Assembly: GCA_003278855.1 (NCBI GenBank)
Contig: QCCU01000005.1
Span: forward strand, 36,453 to 100,452
DNA: 64,000 bases
From: Prochlorococcus sp. AG-347-M23
GTDB taxonomy: Bacteria; Cyanobacteriota; Cyanobacteriia; PCC-6307; Cyanobiaceae
Direction: 5' to 3'
The position numbers were made by a program, and so were the translations under genes. Below the pieces are notes generated by a model that saw nothing but the letters and a program-made list of their open reading frames with translations, made no database searches and was not told the origin of the DNA. Below are positions 56,018 through 64,000 of this stretch, in pieces. How positions within the stretch are numbered: position 1 is the first letter of the stretch; every line of letters begins with the position of its first letter.

Positions 56018-57370
56018 ATGCAATCAATCTTTGGAACGGATGGAATAAGAGGAAGATTTAATGAAGAGATAAACTATTCACTAGCCTATAAGGTAGGATT
56101 TGCCCTAGGTTCTAGCTTAGAAAATAAAAGTCCAATAATAATTGGAAGAGATACAAGAATTAGTGGAGATGTTCTGCTTCAGGCAATAACACAAGGTATA
56201 AAAGATAGTGGCAAGAAATTTATAAATCTAGGAATCTGCCCTACCCCAGCTATACCTTTTTTAATCAAACAAGAGAACCTAAGTAGTGGAATCATGATAT
56301 CTGCAAGTCATAATCCGCCAGAATATAATGGCATAAAAATTTTTGATCACAATGGTCAAAAAATTACCAAAAATTTTGAAAATAAAATTCAAAAATTAAT
56401 TGAAGAGTCAAAACACAATATCTCAGTTCCAAGAAATGTGATCCCCCGAAATACAAATAAAGATCTTATCGATATCTATATCAAAAGCCTAATCCAAACA
56501 TTGGGTGGAGAAAATCTAAACGGTTTGAAAATAATATTAGATACATGCCATGGATCAGCAGCAACCTGTGCAAAAAAAATTTTTCATTCTCTTGGTGCTG
56601 ATGTAAGAGTTATCAATAACTCCAAAAATGGTTTGAAAATTAATATGAATTGTGGTTCTACGTACCTCGAACCATTAAAAAAAGCATTAAGAGAGAGTCC
56701 TGCAGATATGGGTTTTAGCTTCGATGGTGACGCCGATAGAGTAATTGGAATAGATTCCAAAGGCAATGTATTAGATGGAGATCACATTCTTTTTCTTTGG
56801 GGCAGAGAACTTATGGAACAAAAAATTCTCACAAATAATTTACTAATATCAACGAAAATGGCAAACTTAGGTTTTGAAAAGGCCTGGAAAAAAATTGGAG
56901 GAATTTTATATAGAACTAATGTAGGAGATAAATATGTGCATGACGCAATTAAGGAAAAAGGAGCAGTTTTAGGAGGTGAGCAGTCAGGTCATATACTTTC
57001 AAAAATTAATAACTTTTCTGGAGATGGAATATTGACTGCACTACAAATTTCAAAATTTTGTAAAAAGAAAAATATTAATTTAAATGATTGGCTAAAAAGT
57101 AGTTTCGAACCTTATCCTCAAAAACTAACCAATATCAATCTTGATTTTAATATTAATAAATTAAATCCAGAAACCAAAATCTTGATTGATCAATCTATAG
57201 AGTTTTTTCAGAAAATATATTCGGATAATTGTAGAGTTTATATAAGGCCTAGCGGCACAGAACCGGTTATGAGAGTTCTTGTTGAGGCCAAAAATCATAA
57301 AAAAGTTGATTCTTTATCACGCGAAATAACAAACAAACTCTTTTTAGAAATTGATAAAATAATAAATTAA
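56018..57370 (+). CDS. glmM: Phosphoglucosamine mutase
   Basis: GlmM converts glucosamine-6-phosphate to glucosamine-1-phosphate on the route to UDP-GlcNAc, peptidoglycan and lipopolysaccharide. The 450 aa protein begins [16 protein letters not shown]; the phosphoserine loop is [19 protein letters not shown], the metal loop [14 protein letters not shown], the sugar loop [12 protein letters not shown] and the C-terminal [15 protein letters not shown]. The length and the GGEQSGH loop separate it from the phosphohexomutase encoded at 23.1-24.6 kb. Confidence 0.96.
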   Translation: MQSIFGTDGIRGRFNEEINYSLAYKVGFALGSSLENKSPIIIGRDTRISGDVLLQAITQGIKDSGKKFINLGICPTPAIPFLIKQENLSSGIMISASHNPPEYNGIKIFDHNGQKITKNFENKIQKLIEESKHNISVPRNVIPRNTNKDLIDIYIKSLIQTLGGENLNGLKIILDTCHGSAATCAKKIFHSLGADVRVINNSKNGLKINMNCGSTYLEPLKKALRESPADMGFSFDGDADRVIGIDSKGNVLDGDHILFLWGRELMEQKILTNNLLISTKMANLGFEKAWKKIGGILYRTNVGDKYVHDAIKEKGAVLGGEQSGHILSKINNFSGDGILTALQISKFCKKKNINLNDWLKSSFEPYPQKLTNINLDFNINKLNPETKILIDQSIEFFQKIYSDNCRVYIRPSGTEPVMRVLVEAKNHKKVDSLSREITNKLFLEIDKIIN

Positions 57371-57377
57371 CGGTGTA

Positions 57378-58007
57378 TTAAATTTTTATATAAATCCTCT
57401 CAAAAATATCAAATTGGTTAACAATCGCATATTTTTCCCGATTAGTTTTAACTTTATTTGGATTGAAACTTTCGGAATAATTAAAATCTCTTTTATCTAT
57501 TGTTTTAAAATAAAAATTACTTGATATGGTGTAATCCATATAATCGAATAATTCCTTTACATCCGTTTTTATAAAAATTAAGGTCCCTTTTTGCAATGAA
57601 TTTGAGAGAATCTCAATAAATTCTGGCTGAATTACACGCCTTTTATAATGTCTCTTTTTAAACCATGGATCAGGAAAATTAAAAGAAAGACTTTTTAGAT
57701 GTTGGATAATAAATTTACTTTGGACATTATTCAAAATATTATTAGCATTACCAAAAATAAAATATAGATTTTTGATTTCTCTTTCAAGCACTTTTAATTT
57801 TGCATTTTTGACTAATTTCTCGCGGATTTCAATGCCTAAATAATTCCAACTGGTATTAACTAAAGCCAAATCAAATAGATACTCACCAGCAGCACACCCT
57901 ATATCCAAATGAAGATTCGATTTAGAATCATCAAACATTTCTCTCAAAGAAGGTATTCTCTCAATTTGATTAAAATTACTACTGAGGGGATTAACATGCT
58001 GTCTCAT
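57378..58007 (-). CDS. trmB: tRNA (guanine-N7-)-methyltransferase
   Basis: TrmB makes 7-methylguanosine at position 46 of tRNA. The SAM site is [19 protein letters not shown], and the catalytic block [20 protein letters not shown] is diagnostic. The 209 aa length is normal. It is convergent with glmM (7 bases between stops) and divergent from the DUF3177 gene by 122 bases. Confidence 0.95.
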   Translation of the reverse strand: MRQHVNPLSSNFNQIERIPSLREMFDDSKSNLHLDIGCAAGEYLFDLALVNTSWNYLGIEIREKLVKNAKLKVLEREIKNLYFIFGNANNILNNVQSKFIIQHLKSLSFNFPDPWFKKRHYKRRVIQPEFIEILSNSLQKGTLIFIKTDVKELFDYMDYTISSNFYFKTIDKRDFNYSESFNPNKVKTNREKYAIVNQFDIFERIYIKI

Positions 58008-58129
58008 ACAATTATTAATATATTTCTAGGCAATAATATAAAGATGCATAATATTCATAACTATGACAATAGTAAGTCCAAAAGTAACAGTTTGATGTTT
58101 AATTATTATGTGTTTAAAAAGAAAAAGTT

Positions 58130-58753
58130 TTGAACGTTTTTAATCAACTATCTATTTGGCTATCCTTTCAACTTTCAATAATTTTCCTAATTGGTATTCC
58201 TGTTACTCTATCCTTCTGGTCAATTAAAAAAAGAAATAAAGCAGTTATTAAACTTTTATCAATTTATTGGAAAATATCCCTTTTATTTTTTATAAGTCTT
58301 CTCCTTTTAATAGGAAAGTATAATTATGCTCTTGTGATAACAAATATTTCAACATTATTAATGACAGTTTCAGTTTGGTTTTGGAACGATATTAATGATG
58401 AATTAAGAGAATATGATTTTTCTTACTTCCTTACCACAACGACAAAAATATGGAGATGGGCGATAACTTTTATATCTCTCAATTTCTTTATTCAGAGTTT
58501 ACAAAACTTCAACTGCTTTTCTTTTATTAATTCGGATGCGTGTGAAATATGGCTTCAGCCTTCTTCAAATTTATATATTTTTATAAAAAATTTATTTAAT
58601 TTTTTCTTTGGAGCTAACTTTACCCAGCCAATATCAAAATTCTTAGGATTATTTTCATTACTAATCTATATTTTAGGCCTTATTCAATGGTCAATAATCA
58701 AATTGCCTAAGAATGGAAGAAACTCATGCTTCTCAGAAAATGGCAAAAATTGA
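58130..58753 (+). CDS. DUF3177 membrane protein
   Basis: This 207 aa membrane protein has about five hydrophobic segments (IWLSFQLSIIFLIGIPVTLS, ALVITNISTLLMTVSVWFW, FLGLFSLLIYILGLIQW) and a conserved-looking start WSIKKRNKAVIKLLSIYWKI, which fits cyanobacterial DUF3177. Function is unknown. It starts with TTG and overlaps the next gene by up to 41 bases (or 14 if that gene uses its second ATG). Confidence 0.78.
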   Translation: MNVFNQLSIWLSFQLSIIFLIGIPVTLSFWSIKKRNKAVIKLLSIYWKISLLFFISLLLLIGKYNYALVITNISTLLMTVSVWFWNDINDELREYDFSYFLTTTTKIWRWAITFISLNFFIQSLQNFNCFSFINSDACEIWLQPSSNLYIFIKNLFNFFFGANFTQPISKFLGLFSLLIYILGLIQWSIIKLPKNGRNSCFSENGKN

Positions 58754-59048
58754 TTTAATAAATAGTCTTGAAAAAATAAGTTCCGAGATACCTGATAGGA
58801 TACTTAAATTAGAGGGAATCATTTTAAAAGAAAATCAAAAAGAACAATTAGAAATACTTATTTTCAGAGGTTACAGTAGCTCAACGACTCATCCAGTTGA
58901 AATAGATTCAGAAAAAAAAGTAATCTCACTGACTTATATAATTAGAAACTTTAAACTTTATAAAGCACCGTTAACAGCAACCGAAGAAAATTTTATAAGA
59001 GAACATCAAAACTCATCTTTCTTTTTGAATCAAAAAAACTGGATTTAA
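58713..59048 (+). CDS. Conserved cyanobacterial protein with [10 protein letters not shown] motif
   Basis: This 111 aa soluble protein carries a hallmark [18 protein letters not shown] that I recall from a conserved cyanobacterial and plastid family (possibly DUF7734). A helical N-terminus ([20 protein letters not shown]) precedes it. The function is unknown. The start is ATG at 58713 or, giving less overlap with DUF3177, ATG at 58740 ([12 protein letters not shown]). Its stop overlaps the stop of the convergent ileS by 4 bases. Confidence 0.7.
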   Translation: MEETHASQKMAKIDLINSLEKISSEIPDRILKLEGIILKENQKEQLEILIFRGYSSSTTHPVEIDSEKKVISLTYIIRNFKLYKAPLTATEENFIREHQNSSFFLNQKNWI

Positions 59049-61951
59049 ATAAATTCAAAATTAATAATATTTGAACATCTTTTGCATAATTTTGTATTTT
59101 GGATTCCACTAAAAGTTTCTTTTTGATAATGCCAACATCTATCACATTTTTGACCTTGAGCTTTATTTATTTGAATTTTACCAAGTGGATTGTTATCAAT
59201 AATCAGAGAATTCTCCTCCAAATCGGATACAACTTGGAAGTTTGATACTATAAGCCAATCCCTAAATAAATCTACATCTTGATTGCCAAATTCTTTTAGC
59301 CAAGTAAGTGAATCTTTTAAAGCTTTATCTTCAGGCAAATAATTAACTTCAGTTTCCAAGGCTGCTCCAATTATTTGTTTGTTCCTACATCCTTCTATAG
59401 CCTTATTAATTTCAACTCTCAAATTTCTTAAGTTTGCAATGTGCTCATTAAGTATTTGATTTTTCCATGACTGCGAAAATATTGGCCATCCTCTTTGAAA
59501 GACTGATTTTTCTTTAGTTGAATATGGAATATTTTGCCAAATATCTTCAGCCATATGACAAAGCACTGGAGAAATAAGTACTGCTAAATTTTCAACCACT
59601 TTTGACATGACAAACTGACAAGATCTTCTCCTAAATTGTGATTTAGAACTTACATATAACCTATCCTTCGCAATATCCAAATAAAAACTTGATAGATCTA
59701 CAACGCAGAAACTTTGCAAAATTTGGAAAAATTTTGAAAATTCATAATTTTCATAAGCGTTTGATATTTGATCTGTAACCTCAACTAATCTGCCTAACAT
59801 CCATTGATCTAAGAAAGGCAATTGATCAATTTCAAAACTATCAATTTTAGGATCATAATCATGAATATTACCTAGAAGATATCTTGCAGTATTACGTACT
59901 TTTCTGTAAACGTCTGAAAGTTGCTTGAGTATATTTGAACCAATTGGAACATCTACTGAATAATCTACAGAGCTAACCCATAGCCTTAAAACATCAGCAC
60001 CATAAGCAGGTTCAGTTTTTTTATTATTACCTCCATTTATAATTATATTTGGATCAACAACATTTCCTAAAGATTTGCTCATTTTTCTTCCGTTTTCATC
60101 AAGTGCAAAACCATGAGTTAAAACTTTCTTATATGGAGGTTGATTATTGACTGCAACAGACGTTAGTAAAGAAGATTGGAACCATCCTCGATGTTGATCT
60201 GAGCCCTCTAAATAAAGATCTGCTGGATACTTTAATTCACTTCTTAGTTCACATACTGCGGCCCAGCTAGATCCTGAATCGAACCAAACATCCATTGTAT
60301 CTGTTCCTTTTTTCCATAGATCCGATTCTTTTGCATAATTTTCTGGCAAAAGATTCTTAACATCCCAATCCCACCAAATATCTGCTCCATGTTCACTAAA
60401 AAGTTTTTGAATATAATTAATTGTCTCTTTGTTAAGGAGTATTTCGTTACCATTTTTTTTATAAAAAACTGGAATAGGTACTCCCCATGACCTTTGTCTA
60501 GAAATGCACCAATCTCCTCTACCAACAACCATAGAATAAATTCTTTTCTTTCCAGTCTTTGGCATCCATTCAACATCTTCGATTGCCTTTAATGCAGATG
60601 ATCTAAAGCCATTGACAGATGCAAACCATTGTTCTGTTGCTCTAAAAATAGTTGGTTTTTTGGTTCTCCAATCATACGGATATCTATGCTTATAATTTTC
60701 TTGTAATAGAAGCGTGTTATTTGCTTTTAAATGTTCAATAATTAGATCATTAGCATCTTTCAGAACATTTGATCCTTTGAATTGACCAGAATATTCATTT
60801 AAGTTACCTTTTTCATCAACTACACACGTTATTGGTAAATCAAATTTTTGACCTACATTAAAATCATCCATACCATGACCAGGCGCGGTATGAACAATTC
60901 CAGTCCCTGATTCTGTTGTAATATAATCTCCTCCAATTACAATTCTGCAATTTTTATCCTTAGAGGGATGTTGATATTCAATATTTTCCAATTTAGAGCC
61001 TTTAACCTCTAGAAGCACCTTGAAATCTTTATTAAATTTCTTACTTAATTTAGAAGATAAATCCTTAGCAAAAAGGTAAATTCGTTTCTCTTCATCGATA
61101 GCAAATACATACTTTATTTTTGGATTTACTGCAACTGCTTCATTTGCAGGTATGGTCCAAGGAGTAGTGGTCCAAATAGTTATGAAAGAATTATTTTGAA
61201 AAAAATCTTTTTTGAAATTAAGATTTTCTTGGATGAAATTTAATAGAATTTCCTCAGATATTTTAGTGATTTTTAATGATACATAAATACTCTTTGAATA
61301 ATGTTCATCAGGGTATTCTAATTCTGCTTCTGCAAGTGCAGTCCTTGAACTTGGACTCCAATGTACAGGTTTAAGGCCTCTGTATATGTAGCTATTTAAA
61401 AACATTTTCCCAAATACTCCAATCTGAGAAGATTCATAACTTTTCTTAAGAGTTAAGTAAGGGTTGTTCCAATCTCCCCATATCCCCCACCTTTTGAAAC
61501 CCTCCTTTTGATTATTAATTTGGATATGGGCATACTCTGTAGCTTTTTTTCTTAAATTTAGAGTGTCAAGATTCTTTCTTTCATCAGATTTTAAATTCTG
61601 AAGAACTTTTAATTCAATAGGTAATCCATGACAGTCCCAGCCAGGTACGAAATGAACTTTAAAGCCTCTTAAAGTTTTGTACTTGTTGATTATGTCTTTT
61701 AAAACTTTATTAAGGGCATGACCCATATGAAGAGCTCCGTTTGCATAAGGAGGGCCATCATGTAATGTAAATATTTCGCCTGAATTACTTGAACCTAATT
61801 GAAAATCAATATCATTGTCAGCCCAAAAATTTTGAATCTCAGGTTCTCTTACAACTGAGTTAGCACGCATTGAGAAGTCAGTTTTGAGTAAATTTAAAGT
61901 CTCTTTATAAGAAAAGTCTGATTTTTGTTCTTTGCTATTTTGAGATTTCAT
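59045..61951 (-). CDS. ileS: Isoleucyl-tRNA synthetase
   Basis: IleS charges tRNA-Ile. The 968 aa class I synthetase has the HIGH-type site [18 protein letters not shown], the editing domain region with [20 protein letters not shown] and [19 protein letters not shown], the KMSKS loop [18 protein letters not shown] and a C-terminal zinc site [12 protein letters not shown] plus CKRCSN. This is the standard bacterial form. No T-box leader is seen, as expected in cyanobacteria. Confidence 0.98.
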   Translation of the reverse strand: MKSQNSKEQKSDFSYKETLNLLKTDFSMRANSVVREPEIQNFWADNDIDFQLGSSNSGEIFTLHDGPPYANGALHMGHALNKVLKDIINKYKTLRGFKVHFVPGWDCHGLPIELKVLQNLKSDERKNLDTLNLRKKATEYAHIQINNQKEGFKRWGIWGDWNNPYLTLKKSYESSQIGVFGKMFLNSYIYRGLKPVHWSPSSRTALAEAELEYPDEHYSKSIYVSLKITKISEEILLNFIQENLNFKKDFFQNNSFITIWTTTPWTIPANEAVAVNPKIKYVFAIDEEKRIYLFAKDLSSKLSKKFNKDFKVLLEVKGSKLENIEYQHPSKDKNCRIVIGGDYITTESGTGIVHTAPGHGMDDFNVGQKFDLPITCVVDEKGNLNEYSGQFKGSNVLKDANDLIIEHLKANNTLLLQENYKHRYPYDWRTKKPTIFRATEQWFASVNGFRSSALKAIEDVEWMPKTGKKRIYSMVVGRGDWCISRQRSWGVPIPVFYKKNGNEILLNKETINYIQKLFSEHGADIWWDWDVKNLLPENYAKESDLWKKGTDTMDVWFDSGSSWAAVCELRSELKYPADLYLEGSDQHRGWFQSSLLTSVAVNNQPPYKKVLTHGFALDENGRKMSKSLGNVVDPNIIINGGNNKKTEPAYGADVLRLWVSSVDYSVDVPIGSNILKQLSDVYRKVRNTARYLLGNIHDYDPKIDSFEIDQLPFLDQWMLGRLVEVTDQISNAYENYEFSKFFQILQSFCVVDLSSFYLDIAKDRLYVSSKSQFRRRSCQFVMSKVVENLAVLISPVLCHMAEDIWQNIPYSTKEKSVFQRGWPIFSQSWKNQILNEHIANLRNLRVEINKAIEGCRNKQIIGAALETEVNYLPEDKALKDSLTWLKEFGNQDVDLFRDWLIVSNFQVVSDLEENSLIIDNNPLGKIQINKAQGQKCDRCWHYQKETFSGIQNTKLCKRCSNIINFEFI

Positions 61952-62072
61952 ACGACGATATAAGAAATATTGGTGATCAAAAGAATTATTTAAATAAATC
62001 TAATTCATTATATTCTTTCTTAATTGAACTGTAGTTTTTTGGGGATTTTTCAAATAACCAATTTAATTGATT

Positions 62073-62522
62073 TCAGACTTTTATATTATCATTTTTATCA
62101 TTTCTTACCCACTTTTTTTGGGTTGTATTTTTATTATTATTCCCAAAATTAAAAAAATTTGAAGGTTTAGTGAAATCACTAAATACCAAATTGATAGATT
62201 CTAATATTTTCAAAAAGTTATTTTTAAACTCCAAAAAGGTAGTTAATTTTTTCTTTTCGTTATCTGTCAATTGGCACCATCTAGATAAAAAAAGCTCTAC
62301 TAGATAAAAAATAACTAATACTGTTAAAAAAGGGAAAATTACTAAAAATGATTCATCTATTGTTTTATTTTTAATTATTAATATAAAACCTATTAATAAA
62401 TTTAAAAAAGCTCTCATTAAGTCTTTTGGTTTTCCGAGCTCAAGATAAATTATCGGTACAGTTAGAAAAATGATCCCAACTAAAATATAAAAAGTTCCCA
62501 AGTAAAATATCAAACTGTTCAT
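62073..62522 (-). CDS. Hypothetical membrane protein
   Basis: The gene encodes a 149 aa protein with about three membrane segments (LIFYLGTFYILVGIIFLTVP, AFLNLLIGFILII and FLVIFPFLTVLVIFYLVELF). A cytosolic tail follows, with the block SRWCQLTDNEKKKLTTFLEF and a low-complexity Asn/Lys C-terminus (NFGNNNKNTTQKKW). The RWCQLTDNEKKKL stretch looks conserved and may be a family motif, but I do not recognise the function. It is between ileS and tRNA-Leu on the minus strand. Confidence 0.65.
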   Translation of the reverse strand: MNSLIFYLGTFYILVGIIFLTVPIIYLELGKPKDLMRAFLNLLIGFILIIKNKTIDESFLVIFPFLTVLVIFYLVELFLSRWCQLTDNEKKKLTTFLEFKNNFLKILESINLVFSDFTKPSNFFNFGNNNKNTTQKKWVRNDKNDNIKV

Positions 62523-62593
62523 TAAATTAACAATTTTATTTAAGTATAAGAGTTGATAAAGATAAGCAAACTATCTATCAGAATTTCCTTAAG

Positions 62594-62675
62594 TGCGGTC
62601 GGGGAGACTTGAACTCCCACACCCGAAGATACGAGTACCTAAAACTCGCGCGTCTACCAATTCCGCCACGACCGC
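62594..62675 (-). tRNA. tRNA-Leu (anticodon UAG)
   Basis: This is an 82-base class II tRNA on the minus strand: acceptor GCGGTCG/CGACCGC, D-arm TGGCGGAATTGGTAGACGC, anticodon stem CGAGT/ACTCG with loop TTTAGGT, a long variable arm and T-arm GGGAGTTCAAGTCTCCC, with discriminator A. The anticodon UAG reads CUN codons. No intron or CCA is present. Confidence 0.96.
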
Positions 62676-62963
62676 TTAAATAAAATAATAATTGAAAGAG
62701 GTTTATTTTAAAAATTTTTTTTCTTAAGATGATTAATTTGACACATTAAAATTAAATTAAAAATCTCTTAAAAAAATTTTTTATGTTTGATCATGCAATC
62801 ATCTTTAAATATTAGTTATATTGTTTAAAGAATAATAGAAACGATTTCAAACTTAACTAGTAAAAATACAACGAAAAATTCTAATCCTCCAAAAACATTT
62901 AATTGGCAAAAAGAGATTAAAAATTACGTAGATCCGCCAAGTTTTTGGAATCCAACATTAGGT

Positions 62964-63863
62964 TTGTTTTTTGGCGGTTACTTTCTTGCTTTTCTTAGCA
63001 TATGGCAATGGTATAGAGGTGTTTGGCCTTTACCTTTACTTGTGGCCACTGCGTTTTTAGCTTTACATATTGAAGGTACTGTCATTCATGATGCCTGTCA
63101 TAAAGCTGCTCATCCAGTGCCTTGGATAAATCAAGCAATGGGCCATGGCTCAGCTATTTTATTAGGATTTAGCTTCCCAGTTTTTACGAGGGTTCATTTA
63201 CAACATCATATTCACGTAAATCACCCCAAAAATGATCCAGATCATATTGTCAGTACTTTTGGTCCAATTTGGCTAATTGCTCCAAGATTTTTTTATCATG
63301 AGTTGTTTTTCTTTCAAAGAAAACTCTGGCGAAGATATGAATTACTACAATGGGGAATTGAAAGATCTATATTCATAACAATTATCTTGGCAGGTTTGAA
63401 ATTTGACTTTATGAATTTAATTTATAATTTATGGTTCGGCCCAGCTTTAATGGTAGGGGTCACTTTAGGAATATTTTTTGATTATTTACCCCATAGACCA
63501 TTTCGATCAAGAAATAAATGGATAAATTCTCGAGTTTATCCAAGCAAATTTATGAATTTATTAATAATGGGACAAAATTACCATCTCATTCATCATCTTT
63601 GGCCTTCGATTCCTTGGTTTGAATACAAAATAGCTTATGAAAAAACTAAGCCTTTATTGGATAAAAAAGGCTCCCCTCAAAGGGTTGGGATATTTGAAAG
63701 TAAAGAAGACATTTTTAACTTTATTTATGATCTATTAATAGGTGTAAGGAGTCATAGCAAAAAGAGGGGGAAAATAAGAAAAATCATAAATTTATATCCA
63801 GGCTTTAAAATAAAAAAATTATTATTAAAGATAGTCAACAAAACATTTATTGGAAGCAACTAA
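62964..63863 (+). CDS. crtR: Beta-carotene hydroxylase CrtR (fatty-acid-desaturase fold)
   Basis: CrtR hydroxylates beta-carotene to zeaxanthin, a major photoprotective pigment in Prochlorococcus. It is a di-iron membrane enzyme whose histidine boxes are visible: HDACHKAAHPV, HLQHHIHVNHPKNDPDH and NYHLIHHLWPSIPW, with FFDYLPHRPFRSR before the last. The ORF track starts at TTG 62964 (299 aa), but the same frame continues upstream with residues that look homologous (VDPPSFWNPTLG before LFFGGY) to a TAA at 62826, and the only start-like codons there are ATA (62832, 62835) or ATT (62844). The true N-terminus is thus probably about 43 residues longer. Confidence 0.9.
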   Translation: MFFGGYFLAFLSIWQWYRGVWPLPLLVATAFLALHIEGTVIHDACHKAAHPVPWINQAMGHGSAILLGFSFPVFTRVHLQHHIHVNHPKNDPDHIVSTFGPIWLIAPRFFYHELFFFQRKLWRRYELLQWGIERSIFITIILAGLKFDFMNLIYNLWFGPALMVGVTLGIFFDYLPHRPFRSRNKWINSRVYPSKFMNLLIMGQNYHLIHHLWPSIPWFEYKIAYEKTKPLLDKKGSPQRVGIFESKEDIFNFIYDLLIGVRSHSKKRGKIRKIINLYPGFKIKKLLLKIVNKTFIGSN

Positions 63864-63868
63864 CTTAC

Positions 63869-64000
63869 TCATTCGTTAATAATTTTTGGTACTTTAAAAT
63901 ATTTATCTTCTCTCGATGGACCTAATTCTAAAATTTCTTCATTGCAATCCGAATTTTTCTTTTCGTCTTTTCTAAATACATTTACAACTTCTATAGCTCT
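63869..64000 (-). CDS. gatC: Aspartyl/glutamyl-tRNA amidotransferase subunit C, C-terminal part
   Basis: The right edge holds the C-terminal 43 codons of gatC on the minus strand; its start lies beyond the window. The sequence AIEVVNVFRKDEKKNSDCNE then LGPSREDKYFKVPKIINE has the conserved GatC ending (GPSREDxYFxVPKII). GatCAB converts Glu-tRNA-Gln, or Asp-tRNA-Asn, to the amidated form in bacteria lacking the corresponding synthetase. It is convergent with crtR, 5 bases away. Confidence 0.9.
   Translation of the reverse strand, partial: RAIEVVNVFRKDEKKNSDCNEEILELGPSREDKYFKVPKIINE

Noticed and set aside
57909-58133. 74 aa plus-strand frame between trmB and DUF3177
   Set aside because: Mostly antisense to the trmB start; the rest is AT-rich spacer with no protein-like pattern.
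1-64000. An undescribed multi-gene defence or metabolic system
   Set aside because: Almost every gene belongs to a known core family and the order looks like a stable picocyanobacterial backbone; there are no integrases, transposases, repeats or composition shifts that I could see.

Overview
The window is a strongly AT-rich, very compact stretch of a cyanobacterial chromosome. Three things point to a high-light-type Prochlorococcus: the photosystem II, NDH-1 and chlorophyll genes; the minimal intergenic spacing with many overlapping ends; and the lack of any mobile, phage or CRISPR sequence. The clade assignment is an inference from gene content, order and base composition, because no database search was possible. 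No stretch of more than 300 bases lacks a gene. The longest gap is about 250 bases, at 33291-33539.

Layout. 1-5.5 kb: the end of a UvrD/PcrA helicase gene, CCA-adding enzyme, a dehydrogenase-SelD fusion, and MTA phosphorylase. 5.6-7.9 kb (minus): rubredoxin, ycf48 and psbE-F-L-J, a photosystem II assembly cluster. 8-9.6 kb: ndhC-K-J. 9.6-15 kb: YvcK-like protein, an Mla-type ABC ATPase with an MCE protein, and chlD. 15-23 kb: folK, a Nudix hydrolase, photolyase, a sugar aminotransferase, a thioredoxin-like protein, fabI, hisB, a carotenoid oxygenase and a nucleotide-sanitising pyrophosphatase. 23-32 kb: phosphohexomutase, a TM0106-type nuclease, ygfZ, pyrE, a CAU tRNA, a CBS-domain membrane protein, a Gfo/Idh/MocA oxidoreductase, psbK, tgt and cobS. 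32-40 kb: a histidine kinase, DUF3155, a hydrolase, purH, DoxX, ispH, amt1 with an NtcA box and a clear terminator, and sfsA. 40-50 kb: murJ, two small cyanobacterial proteins, tRNA-Arg, glyA, cinA, leuC-leuD, an LptD-like protein, psbI, psbN and psbH. 50-64 kb: pth, DUF3146-like, a YqgF-like protein, DUF3084, ntcA, a degenerate BtuR-like protein, dcd-thyX, a membrane thioredoxin, glmM, trmB, DUF3177, ileS, tRNA-Leu, crtR and the end of gatC.

How the genes fit together. Most are core housekeeping and photosynthesis genes. Six proteins belong to photosystem II or its assembly at one locus (rubA, ycf48, psbEFLJ), and psbK, psbI, psbN and psbH are scattered elsewhere. The psbF, psbK, psbI and psbN genes are absent from the supplied ORF track and were found by reading the sequence. 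Nitrogen control appears twice: ntcA with a probable self-regulatory site, and amt1 with a perfect GTA-N8-TAC box. dcd and thyX form a dTMP-supply pair.

I did not find a convincing new multi-gene system. The points most worth a second look are the BtuR-like protein that has lost its P-loop, two genes (crtR, cobS) whose homologous N-termini extend upstream of any ATG/GTG/TTG start, and a structured leader before the DUF3155 gene.
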